From Synechococcus sp. CC9902 (lineage in GTDB: Bacteria > Cyanobacteriota > Cyanobacteriia > PCC-6307 > Cyanobiaceae), in the NCBI RefSeq assembly GCF_000012505.1, contig NC_007513.1, positions 1,240,001 through 1,304,000 on the forward strand: a stretch of DNA of 64,000 nt, read 5' to 3'. Of this stretch, positions 8,312 to 16,501 are shown in pieces (the first letter of the stretch is position 1; each line of letters begins with the position of its first letter). A program made the translations under genes and the position numbers. The notes under the pieces were generated by a model. It saw only the letters and a list, made by a program, of their open reading frames with translations. It ran no database searches and had not been told where the DNA came from.

Positions 8312-9586
8312 ATGGCTCAGGTCACCGCCCTCATTGACGGGAACAATTTCTATGCCTCCTGCGAACAGAGCCTGGACCCAGCCCTGATTGGTCGGCCGGT
8401 GGTGGTGCTTTCCAATAACGACGGTTGCATCGTGGCTCGAAGTGCCGAAGCGCGGGAACTTGGCATCGCCATGGGGACCCCATATTTCAAAGCCAGGCGC
8501 GAGCTAGCCCGCCAAAACGTTGTGGTGCGGAGCTCGAACTATGCGCTCTACGCCGATATGAGCCAACGGATGATGAGCCTGCTGGAAGCCCATTGCGACG
8601 ACGTTGAGATCTATTCCATCGATGAAGCCTTTGGACGCCTAAGGCGGCCCAACAATGGAGAGCTCATTCCCTGGGCGCGCCAGCTTCGCGCACGGGTACG
8701 CCAAAACCTGGGACTCCCCATTGCGATCGGATTGGGCGCGAGCAAAAGTCAAGCCAAACTGGCCAACCGCCTGGCAAAAGCGGTCCCCAATCATGCGGGG
8801 GTCTTCGATTTCGGGACTTGCCACAACCCAGATCAATGGCTGGAAACGATTGCGATCGAAGACGTTTGGGGGATCGGCCGGCAATTGGCGGCGTGGTGCC
8901 AGCGGAGAGGAATCAGCAACGCACGCCAACTGAGGGATATGCCCCAAGGAGAGCTCAAAGCGAAATGTGGCGTGGTGGGATTACGACTGCAATGGGAACT
9001 GCGGGGATATGCCTGCCTGCCCATGGATTTGGCACCCGCAGCCAAACAAGAAACATGCGTGAGCCGTAGCTTCAGCCAACCGGTGACCACCCGCGAAGAG
9101 CTGCGCCAGTCGATCGCGACGTATGTGGTGCGCGCAGCCGAAAAATTGCGTAAGCAACAGCAACGCACATCGGCCCTCACGATCTACACCCGCACAAGTC
9201 CCTTCAAGCCCAACTTTTACAGCCGTGCTGCCAGTCGCCAATTGGATGTACCCAGCAACGACACCGCCGTTCTGCTCCAAGCGGCGCTGCCCCTGGTCGA
9301 CCACATCTTTCGTCCGCACCGTCCCCTCGCCAAAGCGGGGGTGTTGATGCAACACCTCCAGGGCATCGACACCCTTCAATCCCACTTGTTGGTACCGATG
9401 AGTGCCGAGCAACAAGACAAACGGGAGAGCCTGATGCAAACCATCGACCAACTCAACCGACGCTATGGGCGAGGCTCCGTGCACTGGGCCGCCTGTGGGC
9501 TGGAACCTGGATGGGCCATGCGTCGCGACCAATTGAGTCGTGCCGCGACAACCCGTTTGAGGGATATTCCTGTGGTCCGGGCTTAA
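8312..9586 (+). CDS. umuC: UmuC, catalytic subunit of DNA polymerase V
   Basis: 424 residues, Y-family DNA polymerase. The first catalytic motif ALIDGNNFYASCEQ carries the metal-binding Asp and steric-gate Tyr/Phe region, and YSIDEAFG is the second carboxylate motif. KAVPNHAGVFDF and WGIGRQLAAWCQRRGI mark the palm end and the helix-hairpin-helix of the thumb; the last 60 residues are the UmuC-specific C-terminal extension (DUF4113-like). It performs error-prone bypass of lesions with UmuD'. The 3' end overlaps the convergent gene by 4 bases. Confidence 0.95.
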   Translation: MAQVTALIDGNNFYASCEQSLDPALIGRPVVVLSNNDGCIVARSAEARELGIAMGTPYFKARRELARQNVVVRSSNYALYADMSQRMMSLLEAHCDDVEIYSIDEAFGRLRRPNNGELIPWARQLRARVRQNLGLPIAIGLGASKSQAKLANRLAKAVPNHAGVFDFGTCHNPDQWLETIAIEDVWGIGRQLAAWCQRRGISNARQLRDMPQGELKAKCGVVGLRLQWELRGYACLPMDLAPAAKQETCVSRSFSQPVTTREELRQSIATYVVRAAEKLRKQQQRTSALTIYTRTSPFKPNFYSRAASRQLDVPSNDTAVLLQAALPLVDHIFRPHRPLAKAGVLMQHLQGIDTLQSHLLVPMSAEQQDKRESLMQTIDQLNRRYGRGSVHWAACGLEPGWAMRRDQLSRAATTRLRDIPVVRA

Positions 9587-9879
9587 GCGTGCTGCAACAG
9601 CTGGATCGCCTGATCCTGCGTACTCAGAAGAAGCACCATCCGCTCGCCATGGGCGTTTAAGCCGGTTTGCTCACGGACGAGATCGGTGCTCGCCAAAGCC
9701 AAACCACAGGTCTCAGTGACGAGTACAGGCAAGGTGCTGCCATGCCCACGCATCCGTTGTAAATCCAACGCCTGAAGGACGGCGCGCTGGGCCCGTTCCA
9801 TGCCAAGCCGCTCCACAAAAGTTGGCCAGAGATCATTCACCGGCGAAAGCGCAGCGAAGTCGAGCGATGAATCAGCCAT
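9583..9879 (-). CDS. Unknown short protein
   Basis: 98 residues beginning MADSSLDFAALSPVNDLWPTFVERLGMERA. The sequence reads as a compact soluble alpha/beta protein with VLQALDLQRMRGHGSTLPVLVTETCGLALAS and a C-terminal helix ending AIQLLQHA. No family is recognised. It converges on umuC with a 4-base overlap. Coding bias and clean start suggest a real gene. Confidence 0.6.
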   Translation of the reverse strand: MADSSLDFAALSPVNDLWPTFVERLGMERAQRAVLQALDLQRMRGHGSTLPVLVTETCGLALASTDLVREQTGLNAHGERMVLLLSTQDQAIQLLQHA

Positions 9880-10041
9880 TCGCGATCGTGGGGATCACCA
9901 CAATTGTGCCCAGGCTTGGGGTGTATGCATCCCAGAAAAGAGATTGGAAAAGCAGAAAACCCCACAAAGAAGCGGTTGAAATCCTCCTGGAGGACAACAT
10001 TTAGAAGCGCCGCAATCACAACAAGACGAACAAATTAGTTC

Positions 10042-10293
10042 TTAGAGATCAGACAAGGCGTCAACAATCATTTGAGCCTGAACAGGAATGGTTTCTAAAG
10101 CGTCTTTGTTATCGAGATATGCATCAAACGAGGCAAAGCGTTCCACATGGGGCAGGGCACCGTCAGCAGCACAAGCCGCAACCCAATCACCATCGTCGGG
10201 CTTCACCGCAACAAACGATTGGAGTGCTTCCTCAAGGTCGCCACCATCACCAATCCCTTCACCATGCCAAATCGCTTCAAAAAATTCAGACAT
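10042..10293 (-). CDS. Unknown acidic protein
   Basis: 83 residues from the ATG at 10293 (MSEFFEAIWHGEGIGDGGDLEEAL); an in-frame upstream start at 10311 would add six residues. Acidic, with many Asp/Glu and no membrane segment; the middle has AVKPDDGDWVAACAADGALPHVERF. No known motif. It stands alone at the edge of a gene-poor stretch. Confidence 0.55.
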   Translation of the reverse strand: MSEFFEAIWHGEGIGDGGDLEEALQSFVAVKPDDGDWVAACAADGALPHVERFASFDAYLDNKDALETIPVQAQMIVDALSDL

Positions 10294-11171
10294 CGTCAAG
10301 ACACAAAACAACCATTTCTGAGAGCACTAATAGCTAATGCAAGTATATTTTACAGGAGGAAAAGAAAGAGAACAATAAACAAGGTTCCCATAAGAATAAA
10401 TCTATCTTTGCTATCATTCAGATCATTCATTTAAGCATTCTATATAGATGATGTCATCGTAGTTCACAAAGTCTCCAGCCGTGAGCAAACTTGAACCATC
10501 AATTATTCAATAGACGCGATCGCAGAGGGCCAGCAAAAAGACCGTGTGCACAGAGATAAAGATTGTTCCTGAAGAATGGTGGGTTGTGGGTTGGGCTATT
10601 CCAAGCACGACTGGCCCAGCGTCGGGATCAGCGAGCCAAGGATGAAATGGCATTGCATCTCTATGATGTTGAAGTGAAAGGGAGACCAATCAGGCGTGGT
10701 TGCTTGCTTTGGTGGGTGGGGTCACGCCTACTGCCTCTTTCACACACATTTGACTGATGCAAACACGACATAGTCCAGGCAAAGGATGACAGCCATTCTG
10801 ATTTTTGATTGAGTGATGGCGAGTCGGGGGTGAATGTTGCTCTCAGTTCACCGACCTCTATCACTCTCTGACCGATCAAACTGAAGACCGCTTCGATCGA
10901 CCAAAAAAAACGCCCCCGTGTGAAAGGTGGGGCGTCGGGGTACGCCTTTCCAAGCGCCCAATCAATTTCTATCCCTGATAGTCACTACTAGGTGTGCCAG
11001 TTTTTACCGAACGCCTTATGGACTGACATCAAGCCAGGACAGCCAAAACACCATCCCATCACTGGTCTTGGCCCCTTAGTTAAAAGCTTGTTTCAGCCAC
11101 AAAAGCATTCTTTTCGATCCCTAAAACTCAGTTATAGCAATCACATTTCAGGTTAGATCGATCAAATTTGA
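10294..11171. other. Gene-poor intergenic stretch
   Basis: About 880 bases between the acidic protein gene and the dnaG stop. The left part is AT-rich, the middle (10560-10880) mixed. Short frames exist on both strands (for example 10563-10757 rightward) but none shows a recognisable domain or a good start. The one clear element is a leftward terminator at 10903-10935. It may hold a decayed gene or a small RNA; nothing specific can be named. Confidence 0.5.
10903..10935 (-). terminator. Intrinsic terminator, leftward
   Basis: On the minus strand ACGCCCC pairs with GGGGCGT (7 bp, 12-base loop) and is followed by eight T residues. It lies about 240 bases beyond the dnaG stop and probably ends that transcript or an unmapped small RNA read leftward from within 10936-11171. 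Confidence 0.8.
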
Positions 11172-13232
11172 TCAGGCCGGCAGCTGCTCACCCGCGGAGT
11201 AGCCCGCACAACGCTGCTCATCCAGATGAGAAATATGCTTACGCTCGGTGTAATAAAGCTCTTGATAACGCAGAGCATCACGATTCAAATCATCGAATAA
11301 CGCCTGGATTCGCATCTCCATATCCGTCGTGTCGTGGGGTTCTGTGGTCTGCTGAATCTGATCGATCAGCACAGCGATACAAGACTCCAACGTTTGCAGC
11401 CGCTGCCCACCCCATGCCTCCAAGAGATGGCGGCAGCGCTTCAAACTTTTCTGACGCTCCAACAGCGCTGCTGTGCCACGCAAGAGCTCCAGCGGCTCGG
11501 CTAACGACACCCGTTGGAGCTCTCCCGGTTCCAGCAAGGGTGTGAGACGCGAGACCAAAGCACTGTTTTCCAGCAGGAGTTGATCGGTCAACAAACGGGG
11601 TAGATCCAGGTCATCCAAACCATCTCCGGCATCATCACGACGGCTAATCGCCTCCAATCGACCCACCCCCAGATTCGTTTCCTCGAGTTCCGTAATGGCA
11701 GCCCAAAGATGGCGATGGTGCTGGATGGCGAAATCCTCCAGCTCCCGCTGACGCAACTCCTGACGAATCACAGCCCGATGGCGAGGGCAGTGCAGGTACA
11801 ACCGCAGAAGATCGGCTTCGGACCGCTCCCGCTGGCTGATCTCACCGGGCTGCTCATGACGACTGGATCGACCATGCCAACGCTGACCCTTCACTTGTTG
11901 ACGCAGGTCTTCCTCGAGCTGCAAGGCAAGGCGTCCCTGACCTCCGCTCAGCCGCTCAGCCACCCGCTGGAGGTAATGCGTGCGCACAGCCGACTGAGGC
12001 AGTTTCCCCAACAACGCCACCAGCGAACTGACCGCTTGCTGAAATTGATCAGCACGACTCAGATCGCGATCAGCCAGGGCCTGCTCGATCTGCCAGTCGA
12101 GCCAGAGCGGTGCCTGATCCAACAGCGCCCGGTAATCGCCAGCGCCGTGGTCTTTGAGGAACTCATCAGGATCCTTACCCGTGGGCAAGTGGAGAACCCG
12201 CAGCTCCAATTGGCCCTGAAGCGAGAGTTGCTCCACCTCACCGATCGCTCGATTCGCCGCACGAACCCCAGCACCATCAGCATCGAAATTGAGCACGATG
12301 CGCTTGCTGTCGGTAACGCGACACAGCTGGGTGATTTGTTGACTGCTGAGGGCCGTCCCGAGAGACGCCACCGCATTGGTGATTCCGGCAGCGTGAAGGG
12401 CGATGACATCGAAATACCCTTCAACAACTACGGCGCGGTCATCCTTTCGGATGGCATTGGATGCCTTATCAAGGCCAAAGAGGTGTTTTCCCTTCTCAAA
12501 CACCTCTGTTTCTGGGGAGTTGAGATACTTCGGCTCGCTGCCATCGAGGCTGCGACCGCCAAAACCGATCACACGCCCCTGACGGTCGTGAATCGGCACG
12601 ATGACGCGATGACGAAAACGGTCATAGAACCCATTACCTCCCTTACGAGGAACCACCAATCCAGCAGATTCGAGCAATTCCGGAGCCAGTCCCTCCACCT
12701 GCTGCAGATGCTTCAGCAGGCCATCCCATTGATCAGGGGCGTAACCCAGCTCGAACGCGTCCTGAACGGCCGGACTCAGTCCACGTTGTTCGGTGAGGTA
12801 GTTGAGCGCCTCCTGACCAGCCGGACTCCGCAACTGACTACGAAACCAGCCAGAGGCGAGGGCCAAAGCGCGTTGGAGCTTGTCGCGACGCGAGAGCTGT
12901 TGGCGTAATCGCTCCTGCTGCGGGCCATCAACCGTCTCAATCGGTAGCTGGTAGCGGCGCGCCAGATCCAGCACCACATCGCTGAAGCTCTGACGCTGAA
13001 ACTCCATCAAAAACTTGATGGAGTTACCCCCGGCCCCGCAGGAGAAGCAGTAGTAGAACTGTTTAGCGGGAGACACCGTCATCGACGGTTTGCTGTCGTC
13101 ATGGAAAGGGCAGATGCCGACGAACTCGCGTCCCTTTTTCTTCAGAACAACGTGCTCACCAACCACGTCAACGATGTCGGCCCGCTCCTTCACGGCCTCG
13201 ATCGTTCGTGGATGTAAGCGGGCGTTGACCAT
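11172..13232 (-). CDS. dnaG: DNA primase
   Basis: 686 residues from ATG 13232 (MVNARLHPRTIEAVKERADIVDVVG); the open frame continues upstream to 13334 but that part is unlike primase and would run into the divergent exporter gene. The CHC2 zinc finger is complete (Cys41, His44, Cys62, Cys65), the RNA-polymerase domain follows, and the TOPRIM motif VVVEGYFDVIALHAAG and acidic FDADGAGVRAANRA are visible. The C-terminal ~250 residues form the helicase-interaction region. It synthesises RNA primers at the fork. Confidence 0.96.
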   Translation of the reverse strand: MVNARLHPRTIEAVKERADIVDVVGEHVVLKKKGREFVGICPFHDDSKPSMTVSPAKQFYYCFSCGAGGNSIKFLMEFQRQSFSDVVLDLARRYQLPIETVDGPQQERLRQQLSRRDKLQRALALASGWFRSQLRSPAGQEALNYLTEQRGLSPAVQDAFELGYAPDQWDGLLKHLQQVEGLAPELLESAGLVVPRKGGNGFYDRFRHRVIVPIHDRQGRVIGFGGRSLDGSEPKYLNSPETEVFEKGKHLFGLDKASNAIRKDDRAVVVEGYFDVIALHAAGITNAVASLGTALSSQQITQLCRVTDSKRIVLNFDADGAGVRAANRAIGEVEQLSLQGQLELRVLHLPTGKDPDEFLKDHGAGDYRALLDQAPLWLDWQIEQALADRDLSRADQFQQAVSSLVALLGKLPQSAVRTHYLQRVAERLSGGQGRLALQLEEDLRQQVKGQRWHGRSSRHEQPGEISQRERSEADLLRLYLHCPRHRAVIRQELRQRELEDFAIQHHRHLWAAITELEETNLGVGRLEAISRRDDAGDGLDDLDLPRLLTDQLLLENSALVSRLTPLLEPGELQRVSLAEPLELLRGTAALLERQKSLKRCRHLLEAWGGQRLQTLESCIAVLIDQIQQTTEPHDTTDMEMRIQALFDDLNRDALRYQELYYTERKHISHLDEQRCAGYSAGEQLPA

Positions 13233-13285
13233 CACACCATTCTGCGAAGTCGCAGGACACCGTCTACCCCGCGATTCTGAAACCG

Positions 13286-14194
13286 ATGCCTGACCACCAG
13301 ACGGCCTCCCCTTGGTGGGCCAGTGAGCAGGCAAAAGGCAGCCGCTCCCTGATTCTCAGTTCGCTTGCCTTCAGTCTGATGACCGTCTGCGTCAAGCAAC
13401 TGAATGGCCGAATCCCCGTCACTGAAATCGTGCTCGTTCGCGCGATCGTCAGCCTGGCTCTCACCGGGATGGGCTTGCGATTGGCGGGGGTTAAGCCATG
13501 GGGCACAGCCAAAGCCCGAGGGCTGCTCTTCGCAAGAGGGATCGCAGGGAGCATTGCGTTGCTGTGCTTTTTTCAGGCCATCGAAAAACTGCCCCTCGCC
13601 GCTGCAACGGTGTTGCAATACACCTACCCAACGTTCACCGCCCTCGCCGCCCTGTTTTTGCTCGGCGAATCCCTGCGCAAAAGGATTGTTCTTGCGGTGT
13701 TGATGGGCTGGGTTGGCATCACGTTTGTGGTTCAACCGGACTGGTTGACCGGTGACGTTCAAGCGTTGCCGCTGATACCAGCTCTCATCGGCATTTTGGG
13801 TGCGCTATTCACAGCCTTGGCTTATGTGAGTGTGCGCCGGTTATCGGCCACCGAACACCCCCTGGTGATCATTTTGTATTTCCCACTCATTTCTGTTCCG
13901 ATCACCCTCCCCTGGGTAATCGGAACAGGGGTTTGGCCAATGGGAATGGAGTGGATATGGCTTCTGGGCATTGGCGTGTTCACGCAGTTAGGCCAAATCT
14001 GGGTGACGGATGGGCTGCGTCGCCTCCCCGCAGCAAGGGCCACATCGATCAACTACATCCAGGTAGTTTTTGCCGCGAGCTGGGGTTGGTTGTGGTTTTC
14101 TGAATCGATCAGCCTTTGGCAAATTGGCGGGGGAGGACTCGTTTTAATCGCAACAATGATCAGCCTATCTGCAAAAAATAATCAACCAACTTGA
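13286..14194 (+). CDS. EamA/DMT-superfamily transporter
   Basis: 302 residues with about ten hydrophobic helices in two EamA repeats (roughly residues 22-150 and 165-295). Features include PVTEIVLVRAIVSLALTGMGLRL in repeat one with the family Arg after helix 2, YTYPTFTALAALFLLGESL at the end of repeat one, and INYIQVVFAASWGWLWFSES in repeat two. Such proteins export amino acids, nucleotides or other metabolites; the substrate cannot be told. It is divergent from dnaG with a 53-base gap. Confidence 0.85.
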   Translation: MPDHQTASPWWASEQAKGSRSLILSSLAFSLMTVCVKQLNGRIPVTEIVLVRAIVSLALTGMGLRLAGVKPWGTAKARGLLFARGIAGSIALLCFFQAIEKLPLAAATVLQYTYPTFTALAALFLLGESLRKRIVLAVLMGWVGITFVVQPDWLTGDVQALPLIPALIGILGALFTALAYVSVRRLSATEHPLVIILYFPLISVPITLPWVIGTGVWPMGMEWIWLLGIGVFTQLGQIWVTDGLRRLPAARATSINYIQVVFAASWGWLWFSESISLWQIGGGGLVLIATMISLSAKNNQPT

Positions 14195-14411
14195 AGGCTT
14201 GTATCAAGGGCAATATCGAAGATTGTCCTTTCAGATATTTGTAGACCTCACAACTTGAGAATTGCAGGATGAAGGATCGACGTATCCAGACCAATAAATA
14301 AATCAAACAAAAAATGCTTGATCAATCAGATGATCGAGCAATCCGGGTCGATCTCAACCAAAGAGCGAAACACAGCTCGATTCAAAGCAGCCAACATTGA
14401 ATCGATGGGCG

Positions 14412-14885
14412 CTACGCCTTGCTCTGACCTAGCGGATACAGCAACCAAGACTGTTGATCCTGGTCTGGTCCATTCGGTCGTGCCAGCCGCCAGCTCTCAC
14501 CACGCTCACCTCGCTGCAGGTAAACCTCAAACGGACTATCCACCTGCACGCGATCGCCTGGCAGCTGCCAATCAAACCGGCCAGACACCCGAAGCCCCTT
14601 CTGCTCCCCAAGATTGAGGGCTTCTTGCTCCTCAACGCGCACACGGCTGACATTGGGGGCCAGCGAAATTGACGGAAGATTCAAAGATTTTGAAATTGCC
14701 GTTTGGGTGAGTTGAATCTGTAAGGAGAGCGCTTCATTCAATAAAGCCCTGGGGGGCTGAGATCCGCTGCAAGCCGTCAACGTCAAAAGCAGCACAAGCA
14801 CGCACAGCCCATGGGCGAAGAAGCGCCAAAGGCCATTGCCAAGATGGGTTCGAGACGGGACAGACGGAGACAGCTGCGGCAACAT
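14412..14885 (-). CDS. Putative lipoprotein of unknown function
   Basis: 157 residues if started at ATG 14885 ([14 protein letters not shown]). A hydrophobic segment [17 protein letters not shown] ends in a lipobox LTAC, so the mature protein probably begins at that Cys. The rest reads as a small beta-rich domain ([35 protein letters not shown], then [10 protein letters not shown]). Other starts are at 14909 and 14936, but these would overlap the ruvA start. Membrane-anchored, function unknown. Confidence 0.7.
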
Positions 14886-14907
14886 GACGCGGTTGATTCG
14901 TTTCTCC

Positions 14908-15552
14908 ATGATCGGCTGGCTGCAAGGACGGCACATGGAGTGCTGGACCCAGGGGAATCGCAGCGGAGTGCTGCTGGTGTGTGCGGGGGTGGGCTATGAG
15001 GTGCAACTCACCTCACGCCATCAAAAACAACTCCAGCCTGACAGTGAACTCACCCTTTGGATCCACCAAGTGCAACGGGAGGATGGCAGCAGTTTATTTG
15101 GCTTCCCCTCTCGCCAAGAACGGGACCTGTTTCGCCTTCTGATCGGCGTCAATGGCGTTGGGCCCCAAGCCGGTTTAGCCCTTCTCCATGAATGCAAGCC
15201 ACAAGAATTGGTCGCAGCGATTAGCGGTGGAGACCTCAAACGGCTTTGCCAAGCCCAGGGCATCGGCAAACGCACGGCCGAGCGTCTCGCCGTCGACCTG
15301 CGCACCCCGATCGCGGCATTCGGCGGACTCGAGCCCCAACCATCCCTCGTGGAGGGACTGGCATCCGAGCAAATCCCCGAAGCGGGAGAGGACGTTGAGG
15401 CAACGCTGATCAGCCTGGGCTACGACGAACTCGAAATTCGCCGCGCCATACGCGCTATTGCCGATGGAGCCAGTGGTGTGCCGCCCTCAGGCACCGATCA
15501 AGACGGTTGGCTACGGAGCTGTCTTCAATGGCTGAGCAGGGAATCCGCTTAA
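14908..15552 (+). CDS. ruvA: Holliday junction DNA helicase subunit RuvA
   Basis: 214 residues from ATG 14908 ([13 protein letters not shown]), which matches the usual RuvA N-terminus; an upstream in-frame ATG at 14836 adds a non-conserved leader. The OB-fold region ([15 protein letters not shown]) is followed by helix-hairpin-helix motifs [17 protein letters not shown] and [19 protein letters not shown], and a C-terminal three-helix domain ([18 protein letters not shown]) that contacts RuvB. It binds four-way junctions during recombination and repair. Confidence 0.95.
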
Positions 15553-15628
15553 TCGGGGACTTCGCGACGAAAAGGGGGCCATCAGTCGGTAGGATGCATT
15601 TTTGTAATGACAGGGCCGCCCCCCGCGC

Positions 15629-15898
15629 ATGTCGCTTGATACCACCGAAAAGCAACAGCTGATCAACACCCATCAGACCCACGGCACCGACACCGGCTCC
15701 GCTGAGGTTCAGGTGGCCATGTTGAGTGAGCGCATTAATCGCCTCAGCGGCCATCTTCAGAACAACATCCACGACTTCTCATCCCGTCAGGGACTGCTGA
15801 AGATGATTGGACGCCGCAAGCGTCTGCTCAACTACATGCGCAGCAAGAGCGAGCAGCGCTACAGCGAGACCATTTCCAAGCTGGGCATCCGCGGCTGA
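15629..15898 (+). CDS. rpsO: 30S ribosomal protein S15
   Basis: 89 residues, exactly the usual length. It contains [31 protein letters not shown] and the [19 protein letters not shown] signature of S15 with its four helices. S15 binds the 16S rRNA central domain early in small-subunit assembly. The following PAM68-like gene starts 12 bases downstream and may be co-transcribed. Confidence 0.98.
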   Translation: MSLDTTEKQQLINTHQTHGTDTGSAEVQVAMLSERINRLSGHLQNNIHDFSSRQGLLKMIGRRKRLLNYMRSKSEQRYSETISKLGIRG

Positions 15899-15910
15899 TC
15901 GGGATTCCTC

Positions 15911-16324
15911 ATGGCTGAGCAACGCAGCCCGCTTCCCTTTGAGCCAAAAGGCTCAGGGAAAGCGGCAAAAGAACCCGCTGGGACGAAGCAAGAAGCCATT
16001 CCCCGTTACGTCGCAGACCGCATGGCCCGTCGCGTCGCCGTGTTCACAGGATTGCCGTCCCTTGCGGGTATGGGCGTCTTTGTTGCCAGCTATTTCGTTG
16101 TGACACGAGATCTTGCCGAGATACCGCCCGGAGCAACGTTGGTTGGATCAGGTTTTTTCTTTGTTCTTGGTTTGGTTGGCTTGAGCGTGGGGGTTCTAAC
16201 GGCCAGCTGGGACAAGGAACCTGGAACTCTTCTGGGATTCGAAAATTTCAAGCCAAACGTTCAACGCATGCGTGAATCGATTCGGGCGCAAAAGCAAACA
16301 AAGGCAAACTCAAAAGATCAATAA
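15911..16324 (+). CDS. PAM68-like photosystem II assembly protein (DUF3464)
   Basis: 137 residues. A charged N-terminus (FEPKGSGKAAKEPAGTKQEAIPRYVADRMARR) precedes two membrane helices (about VAVFTGLPSLAGMGVFVASYFVV and LVGSGFFFVLGLVGLSVGVLTAS), then the conserved SWDKEPGTLLGFENFKPNVQRM. This arrangement is that of PAM68/Sll0933, a thylakoid-membrane factor that helps early photosystem II assembly and chlorophyll insertion. It supports a cyanobacterial origin for the window. Confidence 0.9.
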   Translation: MAEQRSPLPFEPKGSGKAAKEPAGTKQEAIPRYVADRMARRVAVFTGLPSLAGMGVFVASYFVVTRDLAEIPPGATLVGSGFFFVLGLVGLSVGVLTASWDKEPGTLLGFENFKPNVQRMRESIRAQKQTKANSKDQ

Positions 16325-16501
16325 AGCGACGAAATCAGAGGGGGGAAAGTCTCTGCCGAACCGCACAAATCGATTATCGCAAGAACAGTTCAATACACAA
16401 TTCCAAAAGATTTAATTTTAACTACCCCCAGCAATGGTTAAAAAATACTATTTTTGCAGGGATATTTCGCTTGCAGCAAACTTAGCTCGTAACGTTAGCA
16501 A

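Noticed and set aside
10563-10757. 64-codon rightward frame in the gene-poor region
   Set aside because: No ribosome binding site, no family, mixed composition; could be chance.
11709-12908. 399-codon rightward open frame opposite dnaG
   Set aside because: It lies wholly within dnaG on the other strand, has no recognisable domain, and follows from the codon bias of the primase gene.
13233-13334. Upstream extension of dnaG
   Set aside because: Unlike primase N-termini, which start with the helix that leads to the zinc finger; it would also overlap the divergent transporter gene.
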